Shown: positions 47,074-55,748, numbered from the stretch's first letter. The stretch is 58,719 bases of DNA from Streptomyces sp. ISL-12 (GCF_018614415.1 NZ_JAGGOO010000027.1:1-58719); one strand, 5' to 3'. Numbers and translations: made by a program. Notes: generated by a model from the sequence alone, not told the origin.

Positions 47074-47580
47074 ATGACGACGACCGACGACGCTCCCGAC
47101 GCCCATCCCCGCTTCGCCGCCGCCCTCCGCGACATGGGGCTCGACGACCTCAACGGCCGTGTCCGGCGCTTCCCGGAAGCCACCCGCACCGCCGCCGAGG
47201 CCGCCGCAGCGATCGGCTGCGAGCTGAGCCAGATCTGCAAGTCGCTGATCTTCGCGGCGGACGGCGTCCCCGTGCTGGTCCTCATGGACGGCGCCTCCCG
47301 CGTCGACGTGGACCGGGTCCGCGCGGAACTCGGCGCCCAGAAGGTCACCCGCGCCAAGGCCGACGTCGTACGGGAGACCACCGGGTATGCCATCGGCGGC
47401 GTCCCGCCCTTCGGCCACCGCACCCGCACCCGCGTCCTCGCCGACCGCTCCCTGCTCGCCCACGAGACGGTCTGGGCCGCCGCCGGCACCCCGTACACCG
47501 TCTTCCCCATGGCCCCGCGGGACCTCGTCACCCACGCCGGCGCGACCCTCGTGGACGTGCGCGAACACGCCCGTCGGTAG
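47074..47580 (+). CDS. YbaK/EbsC-type aminoacyl-tRNA deacylase
   Basis: 168 residues, ATG. Family landmarks: FPEATRTAAEAAAAIGCELSQICKSLIF with the conserved Lys, VLVLMDGASRVD, TGYAIGGVPPFGH, LLAHETVWAAAGTPYTVFPM. These proteins remove mischarged amino acids such as Cys or Ala from tRNA-Pro in trans. Substrate here is not resolvable between YbaK and related ProX-like forms. It may share a transcript with the DUF1876 gene 35 bp downstream. Confidence 0.92.
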   Translation: MTTTDDAPDAHPRFAAALRDMGLDDLNGRVRRFPEATRTAAEAAAAIGCELSQICKSLIFAADGVPVLVLMDGASRVDVDRVRAELGAQKVTRAKADVVRETTGYAIGGVPPFGHRTRTRVLADRSLLAHETVWAAAGTPYTVFPMAPRDLVTHAGATLVDVREHARR

Positions 47581-47615
47581 CACCCTGGAAACAGGGGCCC
47601 ACGGAGGTGAACGTC

Positions 47616-47891
47616 ATGATGCCCACACCGGTCGGATGGCATGTAGAGGTCGAGTTCACGGAGGACGATCGGCATACGCGGGCGGTCGCGCTGGTGCGGC
47701 TGTCGGACGGTACGGAGGTACGGGCGCACGGACATGCCAGCAGGCACCGTGCCGACGCCCGGCAACCCCGGGTCGGTGAGGAGGTCGCCGCGGCGCGGGC
47801 GCTGAACGAGCTGGCGATGCGGCTGCTCGACAAGGCGCACGGGGAGATCGACGAGGCGTCGGGGAGGGTGTCCCACCCGATCCACGTCTGA
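47616..47891 (+). CDS. DUF1876 domain protein, 91 aa
   Basis: ATG 47616 with GGAGGTGA upstream. The sequence MMPTPVGWHVEVEFTEDDRHTRAVALVRLSDGTEVRAHGHASRHRAD, VGEEVAAARALNELAMRLLDKAHGEIDEAS covers the whole DUF1876 family: a beta-sheet half followed by a helix. It resembles a dsRBD-like fold in pattern (W-x-V-x-x-x-F then alanine-rich helix), but function is unknown. Small, soluble, no catalytic residues apparent. Confidence 0.88.
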   Translation: MMPTPVGWHVEVEFTEDDRHTRAVALVRLSDGTEVRAHGHASRHRADARQPRVGEEVAAARALNELAMRLLDKAHGEIDEASGRVSHPIHV

Positions 47892-47945
47892 GCACCCGGT
47901 CCGGGTGTCAGCGTCCGGTCCGGGTGTCAGCGCCCGGGGCGGAAG

Positions 47946-49139
47946 TCAGCGGCCGGCGTCCAGCGCCGCCCGTACCGCCCGGACCAGGGCCTGCGCCCGC
48001 GGGTCCGCCGTCACGGTCTTGCGGAAGCCGTTGGTGACGTAGCCGAAGGCGATGCCCGACTCCGGGTCGGCGAAGCCGAGCGCGCCGCCGCGCCCCGGAT
48101 GGCCGAAGGAGCCGGGGGCGAGGAACGGGGACGCGCTGCCGTGCAGCATGTAGCCCAGGCCGAAACGGGTGCCGACGACGAGGACCCGGTCCGGGCCCGC
48201 TGATTCCTGCGCCCGGGCCGCCGCCAGCGTCCGCGCCTCGAAGAGCCGGACGCCGTCGACCTCGCCGGTCAGCGCGGCGTAGAAGCGGGCCAGCGCGTCG
48301 GCCGTCGCGATGCCGTTGGTGGCGGGCAGCGCCGCCGCCCGGTACGCCGGGTCGTTCTGGTCGGGGAACGGCGTGATCGCGCCGAAGGCGCGGCGGGTGA
48401 GGGAGCCGGGATCGTCGTAGGCGGCGGTGACGGAGCGCTTGGGACGCATGCGCAGGCTCCCGGACGGCGGTTCCACGTCCTCGACGCGGCCGGTCCGGCC
48501 CGCGCGGCCGGCCGCCTCCTCGCCCGCCGGGAGCCCGAGCCACAGGTCCAGGCCGAGGGGGCGGGCGATCTCGTCGGCGATCCACTCGCCGGTGCCGCGG
48601 CCGGTCACCCGGCGGACCAGCCCGTCCAGCAGCCAGCCGTAGGTGAGCGCGTGGTAGCCGTGGTCGGTGCCGGGTTCCCAGACGGGGGTCTGGGCGGCCA
48701 CCGCCTCGATCCCGGGCAGCGGATCGAGCGCCTGGGCGGGGGTGAGGGGGCGGTCGAGGACGGGGAGGCCGGCCCGGTGGGCCAGTACGTGCCGGACCAG
48801 GACGCCCTCCTTGCCGTGCGCCTTGAACTCCGGCCAGTACGCGTGCACCGGCGCGTCCAGGTCCAGTTCGCCGCGCTGGTGCAGCAGCAGCGGTACGGCG
48901 GCGGCGACGCCCTTGGTGGCCGAGCGGATCACCTGGGCGGTGCCCCGCTGCCAGGGCTCGGTGCCGTCGAGGTCGCGGGTGCCGGCCCACAGGTCGACGA
49001 CCTTGCGGCCGTCGCGGTAGACGGCGACGGCGGCGCCCCGGTCGCCGAGGGCGGTGAAGTTCCGTACGAACGCGTCCCTGACCGGTTCGAACTCCTCGGC
49101 CACTGTGCCGCATACGGCCACGTCCACCGCCACGTCCAC
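47946..49139 (-). CDS. Serine hydrolase of the beta-lactamase/EstB family
   Basis: 397 residues from GTG 49139, with AAAGGGG and GAGGAG ahead; a longer frame from 49193 is possible. The SxxK motif is IRSATKGVAA, and the YxN-equivalent is in HALTYGWLL. Later blocks FGLGYMLHGSASPFLAPGSFGHPGRGGALGFADPESGIAFGYVTNGF match class C-like esterases, which hydrolyse esters rather than beta-lactams. No signal peptide, so cytoplasmic. Natural substrate unknown. Confidence 0.91.
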   Translation of the reverse strand: MDVAVDVAVCGTVAEEFEPVRDAFVRNFTALGDRGAAVAVYRDGRKVVDLWAGTRDLDGTEPWQRGTAQVIRSATKGVAAAVPLLLHQRGELDLDAPVHAYWPEFKAHGKEGVLVRHVLAHRAGLPVLDRPLTPAQALDPLPGIEAVAAQTPVWEPGTDHGYHALTYGWLLDGLVRRVTGRGTGEWIADEIARPLGLDLWLGLPAGEEAAGRAGRTGRVEDVEPPSGSLRMRPKRSVTAAYDDPGSLTRRAFGAITPFPDQNDPAYRAAALPATNGIATADALARFYAALTGEVDGVRLFEARTLAAARAQESAGPDRVLVVGTRFGLGYMLHGSASPFLAPGSFGHPGRGGALGFADPESGIAFGYVTNGFRKTVTADPRAQALVRAVRAALDAGR

Positions 49140-49246
49140 GCTCCTCGCCCCTTTCCGCTGCCACTCGCCCACAACAGTGCGTGCAACACGCACCGTTCAC
49201 CGGCGATTCCTCATGTGGCCGTTGTCACGCCGTCGTCAGGCGGCCG

Positions 49247-50002
49247 TCAGGCCGTCGTCACCGAGCGGGGGTCGAAGCCGAAGGGGAGTTCCAGGCGGTG
49301 CGCGCGCATCAGGGCGTCGTCGGAGAGCAGGTCCGCGGTCGGGCCGTCCGCCGCGATCACGCCGTCGCTGAGGATCAGCGAGCGCGGGCAGAGCTGGAGG
49401 GCGTAGGGCAGGTCGTGGGTGACCATCAGGACGGTGACGTCCAGGGAGAGCAGGATGTCGGCGAGTTCGCGACGGGAGGCCGGGTCCAGGTTGGAGGACG
49501 GCTCGTCCAGGACGAGGATCTCCGGTTCCATCGCCAGCACCGTGGCCACCGCCACCCGGCGGCGCTGCCCGAAGGACAGGTGGTGCGGCGGGCGGTCCTG
49601 GAAGCCGTCCATGCCGACCCGGGTCAGTGCCCGGTCCACCCGTTCCTCCAGTTCGGCGCCCTTCACCCCGGCCGCCGCCGGTCCGAACGCCACGTCCTCC
49701 CGGACCGTCGGCATGAAGAGCTGGTCGTCGGGGTCCTGGAAGACGATGCCGACCCGGCGCCGGATCTCGGCCATGTGCTTCTTGCCCACGGGCAGCCCGG
49801 CGACCGTCACCGTGCCCGCGCCGCCGGTCAGGATGCCGTTGAGGTGGAGCACGAGGGTCGTCTTGCCGGCGCCGTTGGGGCCGAGCAGCGCGACCCGTTC
49901 GCCGCGCGCGATCGAGAAGTCGACGCCGAAGAGGGCCTGGTGTCCGTCGGGGTAGGCGTAGGCGAGGCCGGAGACCTCCAGGGAAGCAGTCACAGCATCC
50001 AT
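49247..50002 (-). CDS. cbiO: Energy-coupling factor ATPase of a nickel/cobalt importer
   Basis: 251 residues; ATG 50002 overlaps the permease gene by 13 bp, and a GTG just inside is an alternative. Walker A GPNGAGKTT, Q-loop FQDPDDQLFM (the DPDDQ form is typical of CbiO/EcfA ATPases), signature LSFGQRRRVAVA, Walker B ILVLDEPSSNLD and H-loop MVTHD. It drives ion uptake through CbiM/CbiQ. Last gene of the cbiMN-Q-O operon. Confidence 0.94.
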   Translation of the reverse strand: MDAVTASLEVSGLAYAYPDGHQALFGVDFSIARGERVALLGPNGAGKTTLVLHLNGILTGGAGTVTVAGLPVGKKHMAEIRRRVGIVFQDPDDQLFMPTVREDVAFGPAAAGVKGAELEERVDRALTRVGMDGFQDRPPHHLSFGQRRRVAVATVLAMEPEILVLDEPSSNLDPASRRELADILLSLDVTVLMVTHDLPYALQLCPRSLILSDGVIAADGPTADLLSDDALMRAHRLELPFGFDPRSVTTA

Positions 50003-50751
50003 CCCAGCAGACAGACCAGCAGTGCGGTGCACGGGAGGGCCAGCGCGTACGACCACTGCGCCCGGGAGGCGATCACCTCGTCGATGACCGGCATCGAACC
50101 GGCGTAGCCGCGGCTGACCATCGCCAGGTGGACGCGTTCGCCGCGCTCGTAGGAGCGGATGAACAACGCCCCGGCGGATTTCGCCAGCACGCCCCAGTGC
50201 CGTACCCCGCTCGCATCGAAGCCGCGCGACTCCCGGGCGATCCGCATCCGCCGCATCTCGTCGGTGACGACGTCGCCGTAGCGGATCATGAAGGACGCGA
50301 TCTGGACGAGGAGGGGCGGCAGCTTCAGGCGCTGGAGGCCCAGCAGGAGGGCGCGGAGTTCGGTGGTGGAAGCCAGGAGCACGGAGGTGGCGACGCCCAG
50401 GGTGCCCTTGGCCAGGACGTTCCAGGCGCCCCACAGGCCGTTCACGCTCAGGGACAGGCCCAGTACGCCGACCCGGTCGCCCTCGGCCACGAACGGCATG
50501 AGGACCGCGAACGCGACGAACGGCACCTCGATCAGCAGCCGCTTCAGCAGGAAGCCGGCCGGGACGCGGGCCGCGCAGGCGACCGACGCGAGCAGCAGCG
50601 CGTAGAGCCCGAACGCCCACATCGCCTCGCGCGGCGTCGACACCACGACGACCACGAAGCCGAAGGCAGCGGCGAGCTTGGTGTGCGGCGGCAGGGTGTG
50701 CACGGGGGAGTGTCCGTGCCGGTAGAGCCGGTGGGCGTGGCCCGCGCCCAT
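49990..50751 (-). CDS. cbiQ: ECF transmembrane protein CbiQ
   Basis: 253 residues. Several membrane helices (KLAAAFGFVVVVVSTPREAMWAFGLYALLLASVACA) and the two cytoplasmic coupling motifs with Ala-Arg-Gly/Ser pattern (ARESRGFDASG, MVSRGYAGS) that dock onto the ATPase. It starts one base after the cbiM stop and overlaps cbiO. It is the scaffold of a group I ECF importer. Confidence 0.93.
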   Translation of the reverse strand: MGAGHAHRLYRHGHSPVHTLPPHTKLAAAFGFVVVVVSTPREAMWAFGLYALLLASVACAARVPAGFLLKRLLIEVPFVAFAVLMPFVAEGDRVGVLGLSLSVNGLWGAWNVLAKGTLGVATSVLLASTTELRALLLGLQRLKLPPLLVQIASFMIRYGDVVTDEMRRMRIARESRGFDASGVRHWGVLAKSAGALFIRSYERGERVHLAMVSRGYAGSMPVIDEVIASRAQWSYALALPCTALLVCLLGWML

Positions 50752-50752
50752 C

Positions 50753-51835
50753 TCAGACGCTCGTGCTGGTCGGGGAGGTGTCCGCGGTGCGGCGCCGGCG
50801 GACCGCCCAGAACACCGTGCTGCCCGCGACGACCGTGACGCCGACGCCGATCACGCCCGCGAGGCCGCCGGAGAGCCGGGCGTCGGTGACGTCCTTGACG
50901 CCGTAGTCGGCGAGCGGGGAGTCGGCGGCGGCGTGCTCCTCGGCCTTGGCGTCGATGCCCTGGTCGGCGGCGACCTTCTCCAGGCCGTCGGGGGAGGCGG
51001 AGGCGTAGAAGCTGACGAACCCGGCGAGGACGACGGAGACCGCCAGGCCGGTGAGCCAGATCGTGCGGCGGGAGCCGGTGGCCGCCACCGGGGCGGGCTC
51101 GGCGGCGGGCGCGTCGACCAGTTCGCCGCCGACCCGCAGCTTCAGCCGCTGCTGGAGCCCGCGCGCCCCGTACACCAGGTCCGGGCGTACGGCGATGACG
51201 GCGCCGACGGTCAGCGCGGTGATGACGGCCTCGCCGATGCCGATCAGGACGTGCACGCCGATCATGGCGGTGGCGACCTTGCCGATCGGGACGTCGGTGG
51301 TGCCGCCGATCCAGTAGAGGAGGGTGAAGGCGACGGCGGCGGCCGGGACGGAGAGCAGCGCCGCGACGAACGAGGCGACGGTCACCGAGCGCCGGGTGCG
51401 CGGCAGCACCTTCACCAGACCCCGGAAGACGGCGTAGGCGACGACCGTCGTGACGATCGCCATGTCGGTGATGTTGACGCCGAGCGCGGTCAGGCCGCCG
51501 TCCGCGAACAGGATGCCCTGCATGAGGAGGACGACGGAGACGCACAGGACCCCGGTGCAGGGGCCGACGAGTATCGCGGCCAGGGCCCCGCCGAGGAGGT
51601 GTCCGCTGGTTCCCGCGGCGACCGGGAAGTTCAGCATCTGCACGGCGAAGATGAACGCCGCGACGAGGCCGGCCAGCGGGGCCGTGCGCTCTCCCCCACG
51701 CTCGGCTTCGCTCGCGCGGGAGGTGCCCCCAAGCTCGCGCCGCGCGCCGCGCAGGCTGACCGCCACGGCGCCGGCGGCGACGACTCCGGTGACCGCGGAG
51801 ACCGGGGCGTTGATGAATCCGTCAGGTACGTGCAC
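50753..51835 (-). CDS. cbiM: Nickel/cobalt ECF substrate-binding protein, CbiM-CbiN fusion
   Basis: 360 residues. The N-terminus MHVPDGFINAPVSAVTG is required: Met1 and His2 build the metal site in NikM/CbiM. The core has FPVAAGTSGHLLGGALAAILVGP with the second His, LLMQGILFADGGLTALGVNITDMA, and about seven helices. The C-terminal part (about 255-345) is a CbiN-like domain with two helices around a loop (TIWLTGLAVSVVLAGFVSFYA, then LAGVIGVGVTVVAGSTVFW). Residues 36-50 (GGTSRASEAERGGER) are encoded by an inserted repeat. The GTG start directly follows GGAAG with no spacer. A Nur-like box upstream favours nickel. Confidence 0.92.
   Translation of the reverse strand: MHVPDGFINAPVSAVTGVVAAGAVAVSLRGARRELGGTSRASEAERGGERTAPLAGLVAAFIFAVQMLNFPVAAGTSGHLLGGALAAILVGPCTGVLCVSVVLLMQGILFADGGLTALGVNITDMAIVTTVVAYAVFRGLVKVLPRTRRSVTVASFVAALLSVPAAAVAFTLLYWIGGTTDVPIGKVATAMIGVHVLIGIGEAVITALTVGAVIAVRPDLVYGARGLQQRLKLRVGGELVDAPAAEPAPVAATGSRRTIWLTGLAVSVVLAGFVSFYASASPDGLEKVAADQGIDAKAEEHAAADSPLADYGVKDVTDARLSGGLAGVIGVGVTVVAGSTVFWAVRRRRTADTSPTSTSV
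51691..51731. repeat. Dispersed REP-like element inserted in frame in cbiM
   Basis: The plus-strand stretch CTCCCCCACGCTCGGCTTCG continuing to GGGAGGTGCCCCCA can fold (CTCCC with GGGAG around CGGCTTCGCTCG). I recall this type of sequence as a common short dispersed repeat between Streptomyces genes. It interrupts cbiM after TM1 and adds about 14 residues without breaking the frame. Confidence 0.65.
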
Positions 51836-51855
51836 CTTCCGATGATAAGGAGTAG

Positions 51856-51872
51856 TTGCGACTCCTGTGCAA
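51856..51872. promoter_or_regulatory. Nur-like box upstream of cbiM
   Basis: TTGCGA-CTCCT-GTGCAA matches the Streptomyces Nur operator TTGCAA-N5-TTGCAA at 10 of 12 positions with exact spacing. It is 21 bp before the cbiM start, within the likely promoter. Nickel-bound Nur would repress the importer. Confidence 0.65.
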
Positions 51873-51974
51873 GAGCGAAGTAAAGGCTTATCTCATATCA
51901 GGCATACCGCCCAAAAGGCGTGACACGGAAAATGTGGGACATTGGAGAAGGGTCGAGGGTGAAGGAGCCGGTCG

Positions 51975-52346
51975 ATGTCGGTGGTCGAACAGTACGCACG
52001 GGTCCAGGTGCTCACCGACGCGGACATACCGGACGAAGGCGACGGCGGCTGCGTACCGGTGGTGCTGCGGTACGACCCCGAGGACGACCCCCGGTCGGTA
52101 CGGCTCGGGCTGCCCGGCCCGCGCTGGTTCCGCTTCGCGCGCGAGCTGCTCGAACGGGGGCTGCGGGCGCCGGCCGGGACCGGAGAGGTGCGGGTGTGGC
52201 CGTGCGGGCGGGTGCGGGCCGTGGTCGAGTTCCACCCGGAGCGGGGCGGCTGCTCGGTGGTCCAGTTCGACACGGACGACCTGCTGCGCTTCCTGCGCAG
52301 GACGTACGCGGCGAACCCGGCGGTGGCGCAGCCCGTCCCGCGCTGA
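51975..52346 (+). CDS. ssgE: SsgA-like protein SsgE (sporulation/cell division)
   Basis: 123 residues, ATG. SALP family features: VVLRYDPEDDPRSVRLGLPGPRWFRFARELLERGLRAPAGTGEVRVWPCGRVRAVVEFHPE, VQFDTDDLLRFLRRTYAANP. SALPs guide septum placement, wall synthesis and spore separation in aerial hyphae; SsgE is reported to act late, in spore dissociation or wall turnover. The ssgE name is chosen because this gene sits next to two tandem PBPs and pmt, the neighbourhood I recall for S. coelicolor ssgE (SCO3158). It is convergent with the PBP gene. Confidence 0.87.
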   Translation: MSVVEQYARVQVLTDADIPDEGDGGCVPVVLRYDPEDDPRSVRLGLPGPRWFRFARELLERGLRAPAGTGEVRVWPCGRVRAVVEFHPERGGCSVVQFDTDDLLRFLRRTYAANPAVAQPVPR

Positions 52347-52351
52347 GACGT

Positions 52352-52400
52352 CAGCCGCCCGCCTTGAGCCGCCCGCCTTGAACCGTCAGCCGCCCGCCTT
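52352..52400. repeat. Triplicated 3' end around the PBP stop codon
   Basis: GCCGCCCGCCTTGA occurs three times (about 52354, 52368 and 52389). Only the last copy is in the coding region (LKAGG and stop); the others lie just after the stop, between the gene and ssgE. Confidence 0.75.
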
Positions 52401-54056
52401 GAGCAGCGCCGCCACGATCGGCCCGGCCGTCTCGCCGCCGTGGCCGCCGGCCTGCACCACGCCCGCCGCGGCGAGATCGTCCCGGTAGGCGGTGAACCAG
52501 CCGTTCGGCTTCTTCTGGCCGTCGACCTCCGCCGACCCGGTCTTCGCGCCGGCGTCCCCGCCGACCCCCGCCATCGCCTCCGCCGCCGTGCCGTAGTCGG
52601 CCGTGTAGGCCATCAGCTCGCGCAGCTGGGACAGGGTGCCGGCGGACATCGTGCGGGAGGCCGTGGCCAGCTCGCGGTCGTCCACCGACGGGGCGACCAG
52701 GTACGGCTGGTGGAAGGTGCCGGACTTCACGGTCGCCGCCACGGACGCCATGTTCAGCGGGTTCATCCGCACCCCGCCCTGTCCGATGAGGGAAGCCGCC
52801 TTCTGGGCGTCGCTCTGCACCGGGACCGAGCCGTCGAAGGTGGGCACCCCGATCGCCCAGTTGTTCATCCCCAGGCCGAAGACCTCCTGGGCCTGCTGGG
52901 TGAGGGCGTCGTCGGACAGCTTGCCGGCCTGGCTGATGAAGGCGGTGTTGCAGGAGCGGGCGAAGCTCGCCTTGAAGGTGCCGCCCTTGATGGAGAACTT
53001 GTCGTCGTTCTGGAACTTCCAGCCGCCGTAGGTGAAGTACTTCGGGCAGGGGTGCGCCTTGTCGGCGGAGGCCAGGCCCTTCTCGATCAGCAGCGAGGAG
53101 GTGACGACCTTCATCGTGGAGCCGGGGGCGAGCGAACCCTGGAAGGCGGTGTTGAAGCCGTGGCCGCTGTTGGCGACGGCGAGGATCTCGCCCGTCGAGG
53201 CGCGGGTCAGCACGACGGAGGCCTTCTCGGTGGCGGCCACCTGCTCCTCGGCGAGGGCCTGCAACTGAGGGTCGAGGGTGGTCTTCACCGTGCCCGGCGT
53301 GCCCTCGCTCAGCTCCAGGAGGGTCTTGTCGGAGAGCTTCTTCGCCTTCGACTCCTTGCCGCGCACCACGCGCAGCTCGATCCCGGCACGGCCGCCGGCC
53401 TTCTCGCCGTACTTCTCGCGCAGCCCGTCCAGGACCGTGCCCAGCGACGGGTACTTCGCGGTGGTGATTTCGCCGCCGTCCCGGTCCACCGCCTTCACGG
53501 GCGGCGTCCCGGCCTCCCCGGTGACCAGCTTGTCGCCCTCGCCGAGGTCGGGGTGGACGACGGCGGGAGTGAAGCCGACCCGGGGTTCGCCGTCGCCGTC
53601 GCGGCGCACGACGGTCAGGGAACTGTCGTACGCCAGGGCCTTGCGGACGTCCTCGTACACCACCGTCGCCTTGACGGAGAACGGGACCTTGTCGCCGCTG
53701 CGGGTGCCCGGGGTGAGGGTGACGTCCTCGATGCGGGCGTCCTCGGTGTAGGAGGTGAGCAGGGCCTTCGCCGCGGCGGTGGCGTCGGTGGCGGCGGCCG
53801 CCTCGGCGACCTCGCCCCGCTGCCAGGCGGTGAGGAACCGCTCGGCCGCCGTGGTGACCTCGGTGGCCGACAGGGGGCCGGTCTTCACGTTCTTCCCGGC
53901 CGCCGTGGTGCGCGCGTCGTCCCCGGCGTCCGTGCCGCCGGCGGACAGCGCCCAGGCGCCCACCCCGGCCCCGGCGACGACCGCGGCGATCACCCCGCCG
54001 ATCACGACGGGCCGCCTGCTGTTGCGTCGCTCGGCGACACGCCTTCTGTTGCCCAC
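52386..54056 (-). CDS. Penicillin-binding protein 2-type transpeptidase (first of tandem pair)
   Basis: 556 residues. Basic N-terminus and one anchor helix (VVIGGVIAAVVAGAGVGAWAL), then an NTF2-like MecA-N domain (about 60-170), a linker (KAVDRDGGEITTAKYPSLGTVLDGLREKYGEKAGG) and the transpeptidase domain. Catalytic motifs: Ser313-Lys316 (STMK), SCN at 368-370 and KTG at 505-507. It cross-links peptidoglycan outside the membrane. It lies 78 bp downstream of its paralogue on the same strand and next to ssgE, so a role in sporulation-associated wall synthesis is plausible. Confidence 0.95.
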   Translation of the reverse strand: MGNRRRVAERRNSRRPVVIGGVIAAVVAGAGVGAWALSAGGTDAGDDARTTAAGKNVKTGPLSATEVTTAAERFLTAWQRGEVAEAAAATDATAAAKALLTSYTEDARIEDVTLTPGTRSGDKVPFSVKATVVYEDVRKALAYDSSLTVVRRDGDGEPRVGFTPAVVHPDLGEGDKLVTGEAGTPPVKAVDRDGGEITTAKYPSLGTVLDGLREKYGEKAGGRAGIELRVVRGKESKAKKLSDKTLLELSEGTPGTVKTTLDPQLQALAEEQVAATEKASVVLTRASTGEILAVANSGHGFNTAFQGSLAPGSTMKVVTSSLLIEKGLASADKAHPCPKYFTYGGWKFQNDDKFSIKGGTFKASFARSCNTAFISQAGKLSDDALTQQAQEVFGLGMNNWAIGVPTFDGSVPVQSDAQKAASLIGQGGVRMNPLNMASVAATVKSGTFHQPYLVAPSVDDRELATASRTMSAGTLSQLRELMAYTADYGTAAEAMAGVGGDAGAKTGSAEVDGQKKPNGWFTAYRDDLAAAGVVQAGGHGGETAGPIVAALLKAGG

Positions 54057-54134
54057 TGCTTTCCGTTTCCCTCGATGCCGTCACGCTTCCAACGACGGCA
54101 CACGGTGTTCAGTCCCGCCCCGCGGGGGGTGAGG

Positions 54135-55748
54135 TCAGCCGCCGGCCCGCAGGACGTCCGCGACGATCGGCCCGGCCGCGTCGCCGCCGTGGCCGCCCTC
54201 CTCCGTCATGGCCGCCGCGGCGATGTCGCCCCGGAAGCCGGTGAACCAGCTGTTGGACACGGTCTGCCCGTCGACCTCCGCCGACCCGGTCTTCGCGCCG
54301 ATGTCGCCGCCGAGCCCGGACATCGCCTCCATCGCGGTGCCCTGCGTGGCGGTGAGCCGCATCATCTGCTTGAGCTGGGACGACGTCTCGGACGACAGGC
54401 CCTCGGCGGTGGCCATCTCCCGGTCGTCCAGGTCGGGCGAGACCAGATAGGGCTGACGGAACGTGCCGGTGATCGCGGTGGCCGTCACCGAGGCCATGTT
54501 GAGCGGGTTCATCTGGACCTGGCCCTGGCCGATGGCGTTGGCCGCCCGGTCCGGGCCGGTGGAGGCGGGCACGCTGCCGTCGAAGGAGACGATGCCGGTC
54601 TTCCAGTTGTCCTTGCCGAGGCCGAACCGCTCCTGGGCCTCCTCCATCAGCGAGGAGTCGGTGAGCGGCTTCTCGTCGATGAGCTTGATGAAGGCGGTGT
54701 TGCAGGAGCGCTGGAAGCTGTTGGCCAGCGTGGCGGACTCGTCGGGTTCCATGCCGGTGAGGTTCTTGAAGACCTGTCCCTGCCAGATCGCCTTGTCGGG
54801 GCAGGGGGCGGCGCCGGTCATCGAGGTCACGCCGTTGTCTATGAGCATCGCCGCGGTGATGATCTTCATCGTGGAGCCGGGCGCGACCCGGCCCTGGAAG
54901 GCCGCGTTGAAGCCGTCCGCACGGTGGTTGGCGACCGCCAGCACCTCGCCGGTGCTGGGCTTGACGGCCACCACCGACGACTCGTCGAACTCCTCCACCG
55001 CCTTCTCCGCCGCCGCCTGCACGCCCGCGCTCAGCGTCGTCTTCAGCTTGCCGGGCTCGCCCTCGGTGAGGGTCACCAGCGGGGTGTCCGCCACCTCCTG
55101 GGAGGCGTGCCGGACCATCAGCTCGATGCCGGGCTCGCCGCCCGCCTGGTCGCCGTACTTCTCCCGCAGCGTGTCCAGGACCGGGCCCAGCGAGGGGTAC
55201 TTCTCCTTGGTCAGCACCTTGCCGTCCCGGTCGACGGCCTCGATCGGCGGGTTCGACGCCTCGGCGGTGACCAGCGTGTCGCCGTCGGCCGACAGCTCCG
55301 GGTGGACGACGGACGGCTCCCAGTCGACCAGCGCCCGCCCGGTGGTCTTCCCGCGCACCACGCTCAACTGGCTCTTGTACGTCAGGGGCTCGGTCGCGCC
55401 CTGGTACGACACCTCCGCCTTCACCGTGAACGGCACCTTGGTGCCGGTCGCCGTGCCCGGGGTGATGGTGACGCCGCTGATGTGGGCGTCCTCGGCGTAC
55501 GCCGTCAGCAGCTTCAGGGCCGAGGCGTCGTCGTTGGTGTACGAGGCCGCCGTGTCGGCCTTCCCGTCCTCCCAGGCCGCGAAGAACTTCTCGGTCGTCT
55601 CCGCGACCTCGTCACCGCTCGGCGGCCCGGTCTTCACCTCGTCCCCGCCGCCCAGCGCGGAGACCACGTTGTACGCGCCGTATCCGGCCCCTCCGACCAT
55701 CACGGCGAACACTCCGCCGATGACGGCGGCCTTCATCCCCCTGCCCAT
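54135..55748 (-). CDS. Penicillin-binding protein 2-type transpeptidase (second of tandem pair)
   Basis: 537 residues from ATG 55748 (GGGGAGG eight bases upstream); ATG 55766 or 55736 are alternatives. Same plan as its neighbour: anchor helix (AAVIGGVFAVMVGGAGYGAY), NTF2-like domain, linker with AVDRDGKVLTKEKYPSLGPVLDTLREKYGDQAGG, and transpeptidase with STMK (Ser292-Lys295), SCN (348-350) and KTG (486-488). The two proteins align over their whole length, so they arose by tandem duplication. It is expressed ahead of the other PBP, perhaps on one transcript. Confidence 0.95.
   Translation of the reverse strand: MGRGMKAAVIGGVFAVMVGGAGYGAYNVVSALGGGDEVKTGPPSGDEVAETTEKFFAAWEDGKADTAASYTNDDASALKLLTAYAEDAHISGVTITPGTATGTKVPFTVKAEVSYQGATEPLTYKSQLSVVRGKTTGRALVDWEPSVVHPELSADGDTLVTAEASNPPIEAVDRDGKVLTKEKYPSLGPVLDTLREKYGDQAGGEPGIELMVRHASQEVADTPLVTLTEGEPGKLKTTLSAGVQAAAEKAVEEFDESSVVAVKPSTGEVLAVANHRADGFNAAFQGRVAPGSTMKIITAAMLIDNGVTSMTGAAPCPDKAIWQGQVFKNLTGMEPDESATLANSFQRSCNTAFIKLIDEKPLTDSSLMEEAQERFGLGKDNWKTGIVSFDGSVPASTGPDRAANAIGQGQVQMNPLNMASVTATAITGTFRQPYLVSPDLDDREMATAEGLSSETSSQLKQMMRLTATQGTAMEAMSGLGGDIGAKTGSAEVDGQTVSNSWFTGFRGDIAAAAMTEEGGHGGDAAGPIVADVLRAGG

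Noticed and set aside
46671..47891. 406-codon frame running from the palindrome through ybaK to DUF1876
   Set aside because: Only its last 91 codons are a real gene (DUF1876); the rest is in a non-coding phase of ybaK and the palindrome.
51836..51974. Cobalamin riboswitch upstream of cbiM
   Set aside because: The gap is too short and lacks the B12 box; a Nur-like site is present instead.
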